Origin: Pseudomonadota bacterium
GTDB lineage: Bacteria; Pseudomonadota; Gammaproteobacteria; Steroidobacterales; Steroidobacteraceae
NCBI GenBank assembly: GCA_963204835.1
Contig: CAUJHJ010000048.1
Location: 27,299-91,298 of the forward strand
Reading direction: 5' to 3'
Length of the DNA stretch: 64,000 bases
The notes under the pieces were generated by a model that was not told the origin of the DNA, did not search any database, and saw only the letters and a program-made list of their open reading frames with translations. Made by a program: the position numbers and the translations under genes. The stretch's first letter is position 1, and each line of letters starts with the position of its first letter. Shown piece after piece: positions 34,688 to 43,249 of this stretch.

Positions 34688-36101
34688 GCGGTGTCGGCGG
34701 CTCGCTGAAGTAGTCCGGCTCGAGCGGGACGGCGCCCACGGTCAAGGTCGGCAAGGTCAGCGTGACTTCGAGGCCGCCCGCGGGCAGGTTGCGCGCCCTG
34801 GCGGCGCCTCGGTGCAGCCGCATGGCCCGCGCGACGATCGCGAGCCCGAGACCCGAGCCGCCCGGCTGGCGCATGCGCGCATCGTCCATGCGGAAGAACG
34901 GTTCGAAGATGTGCTCGAGCGCATCCACCGGCACGCCGGGGCCGCGGTCCTGCACGATGATCGCGGCCTCCCCGCCCTGCACCCGCAGCCGCACGTCGAT
35001 ATGCGTGCCCTCGGAGGTGTGATGGATGGCATTGCGCAGCACGTTCTGCAGCGCGCTGCCGAGGATCATCGGGCTGCCGTAGACCTGCACCTCGAGGCCC
35101 TCGGCATCCAGCAGCCCGAGCACGCAGTGGCGCTGCGCGGCCTCGAGCTGCGCATCCTCGACCACCTCTTCGACGAACGGCGCCAGCGCGATGCGCTGGA
35201 ACTTCGGTGGCGCCGACATCGCGTCGAGCCTCGAGAGGCTCAGGATGGACCCAATCATGTGGTCGAGCCGGTCGACCTGTTGCTGCAGGCGCGCGACATC
35301 GCCCTCCAGCCGGCCGTCCGGGTCGCGCCGGCGCAGCAGCTCGAGCGCCACGTTGAGGCGCGCGAGCGGCGTACGCAACTCATGCGACATGTCGCGAACC
35401 AGCCGGTCGCGGGCCTTCAGCAAGTGCCCGAGGCGCCCCGCCATCGCGGTGAAATCGCGGGCAAGCGCGCCAAGTTCGTCGTTGCGCGCGATCACGCGGC
35501 CGCTGACCTCGGGCGCCGCGAGGCCCGCGGCAAACGAACGGGTGGCGCGCGCGAGCTCGCGGATCGGCCGGCTGAAGCTGCGCGCGAGGATGCCGGCTAC
35601 GGCGCCGCTCATCAGGATGGCGAGCGCGATCAGCAGGATCGGCAACTGCTTGATGCCGACGCCGTCCCACCAGGATGGATTGCGCTCGACGAGATACACC
35701 GCGAAACGCCGCCCATCCGCCAGCTGCACCTGCGGAATCCAGCGGGAGGCGTACAGGGAGCGTGAGCGGTCGGCCGGGTCCAGCTTGAGGACGGCCGGCG
35801 TGCGCATCGCAAGGCCTGCGGGCACCGCGCGGCCGATGAGGTCGGCACCTGTGCTGTCGACAACGAGCACCTGCATGTGGCCCGGGCGCGCCTCCTCGGC
35901 GCGCAACCAGTCACGCAGCGCCGGCTCGCCACCCCGGTCGATCGCGGCGGCGGCGGCGGCGGCGACATGCGCCGCATCCTGTCCCGCGAGCCGCTCGATG
36001 CGCTCGCTCACCATCAGGAAGCTGACCGCCGTGCCGAGACCGAGCATCAGCAGGCTCGCGATGCTGACCGTGAGGAAGATCCGGCCGTAGACGCTCTTCA
36101 C
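34677..36101 (-). CDS. Two-component sensor histidine kinase, CpxA-like
   Basis: A 474-residue membrane kinase. Helix 1 is at about 10-30, the periplasmic sensor at about 32-150 and helix 2 at about 153-174. A HAMP segment follows (SRPIRELARATRSFAAG), then the phosphoacceptor His in RDMSHELRTPLARLN (H240). The ATP domain shows NVLRNAIHHTSEG, QDRGPGVP and GGSGLGLAIVARAM. Its GTG start overlaps the response-regulator stop by 4 nt. The layout is that of CpxA/EnvZ-type envelope sensors; CpxA identity is inferred. Confidence 0.92.
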   Translation of the reverse strand: MKSVYGRIFLTVSIASLLMLGLGTAVSFLMVSERIERLAGQDAAHVAAAAAAAIDRGGEPALRDWLRAEEARPGHMQVLVVDSTGADLIGRAVPAGLAMRTPAVLKLDPADRSRSLYASRWIPQVQLADGRRFAVYLVERNPSWWDGVGIKQLPILLIALAILMSGAVAGILARSFSRPIRELARATRSFAAGLAAPEVSGRVIARNDELGALARDFTAMAGRLGHLLKARDRLVRDMSHELRTPLARLNVALELLRRRDPDGRLEGDVARLQQQVDRLDHMIGSILSLSRLDAMSAPPKFQRIALAPFVEEVVEDAQLEAAQRHCVLGLLDAEGLEVQVYGSPMILGSALQNVLRNAIHHTSEGTHIDVRLRVQGGEAAIIVQDRGPGVPVDALEHIFEPFFRMDDARMRQPGGSGLGLAIVARAMRLHRGAARARNLPAGGLEVTLTLPTLTVGAVPLEPDYFSEPPTPLTG

Positions 36102-36787
36102 GCCGGCGCGCCCGGGTCCATGGCATAGCCCGCGCCGCGCACGCCGCGGATCTCCGGCGCGTCCTCGCCGAGCTTGCGGCGCAGGTTCGCCACGTGCGTG
36201 TCGATGCTGCGGTCGAATGCCTCGAGCGGCCGGCCGAGCGCGCGTTCGCACAGCAGCTGCCGGCTCACCACCTGCCCGGCCGAACGCGCGAGCTCCTCGA
36301 GCACGCGCGCCTCGGCGCCGGTGAGCGTGACCTCGCGTCCCGCGACCGCTGCGCGGCCGCGCGCCAGGTCGAGTACCAGCGCCCCGACCGTGAGCAGCCG
36401 CTCGGCGGGCCCGGCGGCGCTGGCCGTCGGCCGGCGCAGGATGGCGCGGATGCGCGCGATGAGTTCACGCGGGTGGAAGGGCTTTGCGAGGTAGTCGTCC
36501 GCACCCACCTCGAGGCCGACGATCCGGTCGACGGCTTCGCCGCGCGCGGTCAGCATGAGGACAGGCAAGGCGCTGCGCCGGCGCAGCGTGCGCAGCACGT
36601 CGAACCCGCTCATGCCCGGCAGCATCACGTCGAGCACCGCGAGGTCGACCCTGTGCTGCTCGACATGCGCGAGCGCGGCGGGGCCCGAGTGCGCGCTCGC
36701 CACGCCGAATCCCTCGCCCGCGAGCAATTCCTCGAGCATCGCGCACAAGTCGCGATCGTCGTCGATGAGCAGCAGCTGCGGCGGCAT
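36098..36787 (-). CDS. OmpR/CpxR-family response regulator
   Basis: A 229-residue regulator. The receiver has the acidic pocket IDDDRD (D9-D11), phosphoacceptor D53 in AVLDVMLPG, T80 and K102 (AKPFHP). The C-terminal winged helix (about 130-226) shows LTGAEARVLEELARSAGQVVSR and SIDTHVANLRRKLG. Such regulators bind tandem direct repeats; three CTTTGC repeats spaced 10 bp lie 50 bp upstream of its start, in the gap shared with the fasciclin gene, so autoregulation is likely. Confidence 0.94.
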   Translation of the reverse strand: MPPQLLLIDDDRDLCAMLEELLAGEGFGVASAHSGPAALAHVEQHRVDLAVLDVMLPGMSGFDVLRTLRRRSALPVLMLTARGEAVDRIVGLEVGADDYLAKPFHPRELIARIRAILRRPTASAAGPAERLLTVGALVLDLARGRAAVAGREVTLTGAEARVLEELARSAGQVVSRQLLCERALGRPLEAFDRSIDTHVANLRRKLGEDAPEIRGVRGAGYAMDPGAPA

Positions 36788-36836
36788 GGCAGGCGAGTGT
36801 AGACGCTCGCGTCGCGCAACTCATCCGCGAAACCGT

Positions 36837-36862
36837 CTTTGCAAAACTTTGCATAGCTTTGC
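36837..36862. promoter_or_regulatory. Three CTTTGC direct repeats at 10-bp spacing
   Basis: CTTTGC occurs at 36837-36842, 36847-36852 and 36857-36862, exactly one helical turn apart, in the 138-bp gap between the response regulator (minus) and the fasciclin gene (plus). OmpR/PhoB-type regulators bind just such tandem repeats on one DNA face. The likely reader is the adjacent regulator, controlling both directions; this is inference. Confidence 0.6.
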
Positions 36863-36925
36863 CGCGGACACACGCAGCGGGCCGGTCCGCGCGGCTACTC
36901 TGGAATCCCCCTCAGGAGATCCCCC

Positions 36926-37405
36926 ATGCAGTTCCAGAAAGTCATCGCCGCCCTTGCCCTCACTGTGCTGGGTGCCGCCACCGCCGCCACCGCGCAGGAC
37001 AAGCGCGTCGGCGACATCATCCACAGCGACGCCCGTTTCTCGACCTTCGCCAAGGCGGTCGACGCCGCGGGCCTGCAGGGCCTGCTCGCGAGCGGCGATG
37101 CCGTCACCGTACTGGCGCCGACCGACGATGCGTTCGCCAAGCTGCCGGCCGGCGAACTCGAAAACCTGCTGAAGCCCGAGCGCAAGGCGGAGCTCGAGGC
37201 GCTGGTGAAGCGCCACCTGGTCACCGGCAGCCTGACGCAGTACGACCTCAAGCGCCAGCGCGAGCTCGCCACGGTGGGCGGCGAGAAGCTCGGCGTGAAG
37301 CTGCTCGGCGGAAGCCTCCGCGTCGCCGATGCGCGCGTGCTCGGCCGGCAGGGCGTCGCCGTCAATGGCACCGTACAGCCACTGGATGCCGTGATCACGA
37401 AGTGA
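36926..37405 (+). CDS. Secreted fasciclin (FAS1) domain protein
   Basis: A 159-residue protein with a signal peptide (about 1-23, ending ATAQ) and a single FAS1 domain. Typical boxes are present: FSTFAKAVDAAGLQGLL, TVLAPTDDAFAKLP (H1 box) and VNGTVQPLDAVI (H2-like end). FAS1 proteins are secreted or periplasmic and take part in adhesion or stress responses. ATG 36926 has AGGAG upstream. It is divergent from the two-component operon, the place taken by cpxP in E. coli, so it may be an output or sensor partner of that system. Confidence 0.9.
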   Translation: MQFQKVIAALALTVLGAATAATAQDKRVGDIIHSDARFSTFAKAVDAAGLQGLLASGDAVTVLAPTDDAFAKLPAGELENLLKPERKAELEALVKRHLVTGSLTQYDLKRQRELATVGGEKLGVKLLGGSLRVADARVLGRQGVAVNGTVQPLDAVITK

Positions 37406-37411
37406 GCGCCC

Positions 37412-37434
37412 GCCCGCCGCGCACCGCGGCGGGC
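37412..37434 (+). terminator. GC-rich hairpin after the fasciclin gene
   Basis: GCCCGCCGCG, loop CAC, CGCGGCGGGC: a perfect 10-bp stem 6 bp after the fasciclin stop and 66 bp before the convergent RND gene end. There is no T-run, so it may end transcription weakly or with Rho. Confidence 0.55.
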
Positions 37435-37499
37435 GATCTGCAGGCGGGTGCGCCGGGCTGGTCAGCCTCGGCGCATCCGCCATTTTACTGGCAGCGGCC

Positions 37500-40400
37500 C
37501 TACGCGCCCTGCTTCGACCCTTCGGCCGCAGCCGGCGCCGTGCCCTCGTCGCCCTTCGTCGTCAGCACCCGCTTGAACCACGGGCCCGCGCGGCGCTCGA
37601 GGTCGTCGATGACCGTGAACACGGCCGGCACGACCACCAGGGTGAGCGCGGTCGAGGTGATGAGGCCGCCGATCACCGCGATCGCCATCGGCACGCGGAA
37701 CGAGGAGCTGCCGGAGATGTTGAGCGCCACCGGCAGCATGCCGGCCACCATGGCGACGGTGGTCATCACGATCGGGCGCGCGCGCTTGTGGCCGGACTCG
37801 AGCAACGCCGTCACACGGTCGCGACCCGCACGCATCTCCTCGATCGCGAAGTCCACCAGCAGGATCGAGTTCTTCGCGACGATGCCCATCAGCATCAGCA
37901 CGCCGATCACCGCCGGGAGCGACAGGGCGTTGCCGGTGAGCAACAGCGCCACGGCCGCGCCGCCGATCGACAGGGGCAGCGCCGAGAGGATCGTGATCGG
38001 CTGGAAGACGCGGGCGAAGAGCAGCACGAGCACCGCGAACACCATCAGCACGCCCGCGATGATCGCGAGCAGGAAGTTCGAGAACAGCTCGTTCATCATC
38101 TCGGCGTCGCCCTTCTCGATCAGGCGCACGCCCTGCGGCATGTGCTTCAGGACCGGCAGCGACATGATCTTTTCCATTGCGACGCTCGGCTCGACGCCGT
38201 TGCGGTCGGCGCCGACCGCGAGGCGGCGGCTCTGGTTGTAGCGTCGAATTGTGCTTGGGCCCTGCCCGAAGCTGATGTCGGCCACGGACTTGAGCGGCAC
38301 CACCCCGCCACTGGCCGTCGGCACCGGCAGGTTCTCGATCGCCGAAAGGTCGGAGCGCGCCGCTTCGACGAGGCTCACCCGGATCGGAACCTGCCGGTCG
38401 GTCAGCGAGAACTTGGCGCCGTTCTGCGCAAGGTCGCCGAGGGTTGCGATGCGCACGGTCTGGCCGATGGTCGCCACGGTCACGCCGAGGTCGGCGGCGA
38501 GGTCGAGCCGCGGGCGGATCACGATCTCGGGCCGCGGCAGGTCGCCGTCAATGCGCGGGTCGCGCAGTTCGGGCAAGGTGCGCATCTGGTCGATGAGCTG
38601 CTCCGCCGTGCGCTGCACCAGCGCGGAGTCCTCGCCGGTGAGGTAAAGCGTGATGTCGCGCCCCAGCCCGCTATGCTGGCTCTGGAAGCTGATGCGCGCA
38701 TCGGGGATCGCGCGCAGCTTGCGGATCATCTGCGCCTCCCAGCCGGACTGCGTGAGCTCGCGTTGTCGCGGCTCGACCAGGTTGATGAAGAGGGTCGCGC
38801 TGCGCACGTCCTCAGAGCCGATCGATTCGACGACGTCGGTTACCTCGGGCTGCTCGCGCACCATCGCGGTGACGCGCGCCGAGACCGCCGCCGTGTCCTC
38901 GAGGCGCACGCCGGGCGGCAACTCGATATTGAGCGACGAACTCGACTGGTCGACTGTCGGGATGAAGGCCTGCGGCACCATCGCGAGGGCAAACACGGAC
39001 AACACGAAGAACGCGGTGCCGCCCGCTATCGTCCGCCAGCGATGCTGCACGCAGAGGCGCAGGAAGCCCATGTACCAGGTCATGATGGGGCCATCGCCAG
39101 CGGGTTGCGGGCCGTGGCTCTTGAGCGTGTAGGCGGCCACCAGCGGCGTGATGAGTCGCGCGACCAGCAGGGAGATGAACACGGCGACCGCCACCGTGAG
39201 CCCGAACTGCTTGAAGAACTGCCCGGTGATGCCGCCCATGAAGCTCACCGGCAGGAACACCGCGATGATGGTCGCCGAGGTCGCGACGACCGCGAGCCCG
39301 ATCTCGTCGGCGGCGTCGAGCGCCGCCTGCCAGGCGCTCTTGCCGTTGCGCATGTGGCGCACGATGTTCTCGATCTCGACAATGGCGTCGTCGACCAGCA
39401 CGCCCGCCACCAGCGACAGCGCGAGCAGGCTGATCTGATTGAGGGTGAAGCCCATCCACTGCATGAAGGCGAAGGTCGGGATCGCCGACAGCGGGATCGC
39501 GAGCGCCGAAATGGCCGTCGCGCGGCCATCGCGCAGGAACAGGAACACCACCAGCACCGCGAGCAGCGACCCCTCGAGCATCGCGGCGATCGCCGAATCG
39601 TAGGTCTGCTGCGTGAACTTGACGGTGGTGAACACCAGCTTGATCGTGACGCGCGGGAATTCCTTGCGCAGCCGGTCGAGCTCCTTGTTGACGAGCTCGA
39701 GCACCCGCACGTCCGAGCTGCCCTTCGAGCGGAAGATGCCGAAAGTCGTCGCCTCGCGGCCATTGAAGCGCGCGTGGGCGCGCACTTCCGCCACGCCGTC
39801 ATGCACGTTGGCGATGTCCCGCAGCTGCACGACGCGGCCGCCGGGCACGGCGATGCGCGTCTCGCCGAGGTCGAAGGCGCTCTTGGCGCCGCCGAGCACG
39901 CGGATCGCCTGCTCGCCGCCGCCCACCTGGGCGCGCCCGCCCGGCGCGTCGATGTTGAGCTGGCGCAGCTGCTGGTTGACCTCGACCGCCGTGATGCCGA
40001 GCGCCTGCATGCGCGCGGGATCGAGCTCGACGCGTATCTCCCGGTCCACGCCGCCGCCGCGCGTCACCTGGGCGATGCCCTGGATCGCGAGCAGGCGCTT
40101 CGTGATCGTGTTGTCGACGAACCAGGACAGTTCCTTCGGCGTCATGTCGGTGGTGCTGACGGCGAAATAGCCGATCGCGCCGCCCTCCACGTCCTCGCGC
40201 TGCACGATCGGGTCCTCGATGCCCTCCGGCAGCTCGCTGCGCACCTTCGAGACGGCGTCGCGCACGTCGTTGACGGCGCGGTCGATCGGCGTGCCGATCT
40301 GGAACTCGATGAAGGTGAAGCTCTGGCCCTCGACCGCACGCGAAGTGATCTCGCGCACGTCGCCGACGCTCGCCACGGCGCCGTCGATCTTCTGCATCAC

Positions 40401-40589
40401 CTGCGTTTCGATCTCGGTGGGCGCCGCCCCCGGCTGGGACACCATGACCGACACCATCGGGAAGGAGATGTCGGGATTCAGGTTGATCGGCAGGCGGACG
40501 AACGCCGAACTGCCGAGGAACAGCAACACGACGAACAGCACGAGCGGCATCGTCGGGTGCCGGATCGCCCAGGCGGAGATGTTCTTCAT
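37500..40589 (-). CDS. RND-family efflux transporter permease
   Basis: A 1029-residue inner-membrane pump of the AcrB/HAE-1 type. The N-terminal MKNISAWAIRHP and following helix are typical. The proton-relay aspartates lie in LVAGVLVDDAIVEIENIV, and the second half repeats the fold with GIVAKNSILLVDFAIEEMR. Two large periplasmic loops separate the helices. Its ATG overlaps the stop of the fusion-protein gene (ATGA). No outer-membrane channel gene is adjacent, so a TolC-like protein from elsewhere must complete the pump. Substrates are unknown. Confidence 0.95.
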   Translation of the reverse strand: MKNISAWAIRHPTMPLVLFVVLLFLGSSAFVRLPINLNPDISFPMVSVMVSQPGAAPTEIETQVMQKIDGAVASVGDVREITSRAVEGQSFTFIEFQIGTPIDRAVNDVRDAVSKVRSELPEGIEDPIVQREDVEGGAIGYFAVSTTDMTPKELSWFVDNTITKRLLAIQGIAQVTRGGGVDREIRVELDPARMQALGITAVEVNQQLRQLNIDAPGGRAQVGGGEQAIRVLGGAKSAFDLGETRIAVPGGRVVQLRDIANVHDGVAEVRAHARFNGREATTFGIFRSKGSSDVRVLELVNKELDRLRKEFPRVTIKLVFTTVKFTQQTYDSAIAAMLEGSLLAVLVVFLFLRDGRATAISALAIPLSAIPTFAFMQWMGFTLNQISLLALSLVAGVLVDDAIVEIENIVRHMRNGKSAWQAALDAADEIGLAVVATSATIIAVFLPVSFMGGITGQFFKQFGLTVAVAVFISLLVARLITPLVAAYTLKSHGPQPAGDGPIMTWYMGFLRLCVQHRWRTIAGGTAFFVLSVFALAMVPQAFIPTVDQSSSSLNIELPPGVRLEDTAAVSARVTAMVREQPEVTDVVESIGSEDVRSATLFINLVEPRQRELTQSGWEAQMIRKLRAIPDARISFQSQHSGLGRDITLYLTGEDSALVQRTAEQLIDQMRTLPELRDPRIDGDLPRPEIVIRPRLDLAADLGVTVATIGQTVRIATLGDLAQNGAKFSLTDRQVPIRVSLVEAARSDLSAIENLPVPTASGGVVPLKSVADISFGQGPSTIRRYNQSRRLAVGADRNGVEPSVAMEKIMSLPVLKHMPQGVRLIEKGDAEMMNELFSNFLLAIIAGVLMVFAVLVLLFARVFQPITILSALPLSIGGAAVALLLTGNALSLPAVIGVLMLMGIVAKNSILLVDFAIEEMRAGRDRVTALLESGHKRARPIVMTTVAMVAGMLPVALNISGSSSFRVPMAIAVIGGLITSTALTLVVVPAVFTVIDDLERRAGPWFKRVLTTKGDEGTAPAAAEGSKQGA

Positions 40590-41686
40590 GTGGTGGTCCT
40601 CACGGTTTCCCCTTCGCGCAGGAAGGCGGCCGCGGTCACCACTATGTGTTCGCCGCCTGCAAGCCCGGCGGCGATCACGACACCGCTCGAGGTGGTGTCG
40701 GCGACGCGCACGTCACGCCGCGCGACCTTCATGTCCGGCCCGACGACGTATACGTAGGTGCCCTTGCGATCCGCCAGCACCGCGGTCTGCGGGACGACCG
40801 CCCGCACGGCGTCCGAGACCAGCACCTCGCCGCGCGCGAAAGCACCCGGGCGCAGGTTCGGGTCGGGCTCGAGCGCAATGCGCACCTCGCCGAGGCGACT
40901 TTGCGGATCGATCGTTGCGCCGAGCAGGCGCACGGTCCCCTTGAAGGGCTGGTCGAGGCCCGTGATGCGCACTGTGGCGGCCTGGCCGACCGCCAGGTGC
41001 GGCAGGTCCTGCTCGGCGACCTTGCCGCGCAGCTCGACCGCGCCGTCCTGCGCGAGGCGGAACAGCGGCTCGCTGCCCGCGGAAACGATCTGGCCGACTT
41101 CGGCGGCGCGGGTGAGCACGATGCCATCGAGCGGCGCGCGCATCTCGGTGCGCGCGAGGCGCGCGCGCATTTCCTTGAGCTGCGCCTCGGCCACCGCCAC
41201 CTGGGCGGTGGTGGTGGCGAGCTTCGAGCGCCGCTGCTCGATCACCTCTTTCGAGAGCGCCCCGGAAGCCTCGACCCCCTGCGCGCGATTCCAGTCGGCG
41301 CGGGCAAGGTCGGCGTCGGCACGCGCCTGCACCAGCGCTGCCTCGAGCCGTGCGACTTGCGGTGCGAGCACCGAGGTGTCGAGCACCGCGAGCCGCTGGC
41401 CCTTCTTCACCTTGTCGCCCACTTCGACATTGACGGCGGAAATACGCCCGCCCTCGCCATCGATGCCGAGCGGCAGCTCATTGCGCGCGCTGATCGTGCC
41501 GTTGATCGACACGAGCGATGAAACCGGCCCCCGGGTCACGGGCGCGACCGTCACGAGCGGCGGCAGGTCCTCGATCCGCTCGGTGCGCGAATCCGCCACC
41601 CGCATGCCGACGATGGCGGCGACGATGGCAAACGCGGCGATACCGCCGCCGATGGCGATGGCCTTGGGTGAAAATCTTGTCTGCAC
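40586..41686 (-). CDS. RND efflux periplasmic adaptor (membrane fusion protein)
   Basis: A 366-residue adaptor. An N-terminal helix (about 9-28) anchors it. The lipoyl/barrel-sandwich halves are GRISAVNVEVGDKVKKGQRLAVLDTSV and RTEMRAPLDGIVLTRAAEVGQIV, flanking an alpha-hairpin rich in Ala, Arg and Gln. Beta-barrel and membrane-proximal domains follow (RVADTTSSGVVIAAGL). It precedes the RND gene with a 4-nt overlap. The lack of a lipobox suggests anchoring by the uncleaved helix. Confidence 0.93.
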   Translation of the reverse strand: MQTRFSPKAIAIGGGIAAFAIVAAIVGMRVADSRTERIEDLPPLVTVAPVTRGPVSSLVSINGTISARNELPLGIDGEGGRISAVNVEVGDKVKKGQRLAVLDTSVLAPQVARLEAALVQARADADLARADWNRAQGVEASGALSKEVIEQRRSKLATTTAQVAVAEAQLKEMRARLARTEMRAPLDGIVLTRAAEVGQIVSAGSEPLFRLAQDGAVELRGKVAEQDLPHLAVGQAATVRITGLDQPFKGTVRLLGATIDPQSRLGEVRIALEPDPNLRPGAFARGEVLVSDAVRAVVPQTAVLADRKGTYVYVVGPDMKVARRDVRVADTTSSGVVIAAGLAGGEHIVVTAAAFLREGETVRTTT

Positions 41687-41785
41687 AGGCAGTTCCGTAG
41701 GGATTGCAAAGCGCGAAGTCTACGCTGATCGATCAGCCGGGGCCGTTTCGGTTCAGCGCAATTCACACCATGGACATGCGGGGGA

Positions 41786-41861
41786 TGGTGGGCCGTGCTG
41801 GGCTCGAACCAGCGACCAACTCCTTAAAAGGGAGCTGCTCTACCAACTGAGCTAACGGCCC
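41786..41861 (-). tRNA. tRNA-Lys (anticodon TTT)
   Basis: A 76-nt tRNA read on the minus strand, including an encoded 3' CCA. The acceptor stem GGGCCGT pairs with ACGGCCC, the D arm begins AGCTCAGTTGGTAGAGC, the anticodon loop is CTTTTAA within CTCC/GGAG, and the T arm is GCTGGTTCGAGCCCAGC. TTT reads AAA and AAG. Its 5' end overlaps the last 10 bp of queC, including the queC stop codon. Confidence 0.97.
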
Positions 41862-42586
41862 GCGGAAGGCTGCGCATGATAGCGGTAAGACGTCGGGTCG
41901 GCGACACCCGCGGCGTCGAATCCCGCGCGCCGCAGCCGGCATGCGTCACAGGCCCCGCAGGCGCCACCGTCATCGCCCGCCTGGTAGCACGATACGGTGA
42001 GCGCGTAGTCCACGCCCAGGGCAAGCCCGGCGCGGATGATGTCCGCCTTGCCCATATGCAGGAGCGGCGCGCGGATGCGCGTTGGGCGCCCTTCGATGCC
42101 GGCGCGGGTCGCGAGCCGCGCGAGGGAATCGAAGGCCGCGACGAATTCCGGTCGGCAATCCGGGTATCCCGAATAGTCGACGGCGTTCACGCCGATGAAG
42201 ATGTCGCCTGCCTGGAGCACTTCCGCCCAGCCGAGCGCGAGCGAGAGCAGCAGCGTGTTGCGGGCCGGAACATAGGTCACCGGGATGCCGGCGGTCGGTT
42301 CAACCGGCACCGCAATCGCGGCATCGGTGAGTGCCGAACCACCGATCCCCGCGAGGTCCACCTGCAGGGTCCGATGTTCCACCGATCCAAGCGCCGCGGC
42401 GACGCGCGCCGCGGCCGCCAGTTCCGCGGCATGGCGCTGGCCATAGCCGACCGACAGGGTGTAGCAGGCGAGCCCGCCGGAACGTGCCATGGCCAGCGCC
42501 GTCGCCGAATCGAGCCCACCCGAGAGCAGCACGACGGCTCGCCGCTCGCGCTGCCCGGCTCCCGGTTCCCCGGATGCGGGAGTCAT
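41852..42586 (-). CDS. queC: 7-cyano-7-deazaguanine synthase QueC
   Basis: A 244-residue enzyme making preQ0 from 7-carboxy-7-deazaguanine in queuosine synthesis. The ATP PP-loop is [14 protein letters not shown]. The four zinc cysteines are in [41 protein letters not shown] and [17 protein letters not shown] are family blocks. The TAG stop falls within the 5' end of the tRNA-Lys gene. It follows queE by 3 bp, a natural pair in the pathway. Confidence 0.96.
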   Translation of the reverse strand: MTPASGEPGAGQRERRAVVLLSGGLDSATALAMARSGGLACYTLSVGYGQRHAAELAAAARVAAALGSVEHRTLQVDLAGIGGSALTDAAIAVPVEPTAGIPVTYVPARNTLLLSLALGWAEVLQAGDIFIGVNAVDYSGYPDCRPEFVAAFDSLARLATRAGIEGRPTRIRAPLLHMGKADIIRAGLALGVDYALTVSCYQAGDDGGACGACDACRLRRAGFDAAGVADPTSYRYHAQPSAGR

Positions 42587-42589
42587 CGG

Positions 42590-43249
42590 TCAGCGCCCCG
42601 GCACATCGCCCCACAGGACCTTGTGCAACTGGATCTGGAATCGGACCGGGGCGCGGTCCTCGAGGATCCACTCGGCGAGTTCGCGGGCGGGCTGCTGGCC
42701 GTGGCTCGGCGAGAAGAAGACCGGGCAGCGTGCGGCAAGGCCGTGCTCACGCACGCAGGCGAGGCTCCACTCATAGTCGGCGCGGCCGGTCACCACGAAC
42801 TTGACCAGGTCATGCGTGGTGAGCAGCGAAAAATCCTCGTACCGGTTGCGCGCGGACTCACCCGACCCCGGCGTCTTCACGTCCACCACCCGCTGCACGC
42901 GCGGATCGACGCCTGCGATGGGCAGCGCACCGCTCGTCTCGAGCGACACTGCATGGCCCGCATCGCAGAGGGCCGCCAGCAGCGGCAGGCAGGCGCGCTG
43001 CGCGAGGGGCTCGCCGCCCGTCACGCACACATGCCGCGTCCCGAACTCCCCGACCTTGCGCAACACGTCGGCCTGCGACCACCAGTCGCCGCCGGTGAAT
43101 GCGTAGGCCGTATCGCAATAACCGCAGCGCAGCGGGCAACCCGTGAGGCGCACGAACACGGTCGGAAAGCCGACCGTTGCGGCTTCGCCCTGCAGCGAGT
43201 GGAAGATCTCGGTGATCCGCAGCCGCGATTCCTTCGCGGCTGCGCTCAC
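42590..43249 (-). CDS. queE: 7-carboxy-7-deazaguanine synthase QueE
   Basis: A 219-residue radical-SAM enzyme converting carboxytetrahydropterin to the 7-deazaguanine ring. The 4Fe-4S cysteines are in LTGCPLRCGYCDTAY (CxxxCxxC). VTGGEPLAQ follows, as in other QueE proteins, and IFHSLQGEAATVGFPTVFVRL is the usual N-terminus. The GTG start overlaps the cpoB stop by 4 nt, tying queuosine genes to the Tol-Pal operon, as is common in proteobacteria. Confidence 0.95.
   Translation of the reverse strand: MSAAAKESRLRITEIFHSLQGEAATVGFPTVFVRLTGCPLRCGYCDTAYAFTGGDWWSQADVLRKVGEFGTRHVCVTGGEPLAQRACLPLLAALCDAGHAVSLETSGALPIAGVDPRVQRVVDVKTPGSGESARNRYEDFSLLTTHDLVKFVVTGRADYEWSLACVREHGLAARCPVFFSPSHGQQPARELAEWILEDRAPVRFQIQLHKVLWGDVPGR

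Noticed and set aside
37788..40757. A 989-codon plus-strand open frame opposite the RND transporter and adaptor genes
   Set aside because: Its translation is a His/Arg/Asp-rich composition typical of the antisense of GC-rich coding DNA, with no motifs; the minus strand encodes a complete RND pump.
42587..43249. A preQ1 riboswitch controlling queC/queE
   Set aside because: Both genes are internal to a longer transcript with 3-bp and overlapping junctions, leaving no room for an aptamer.
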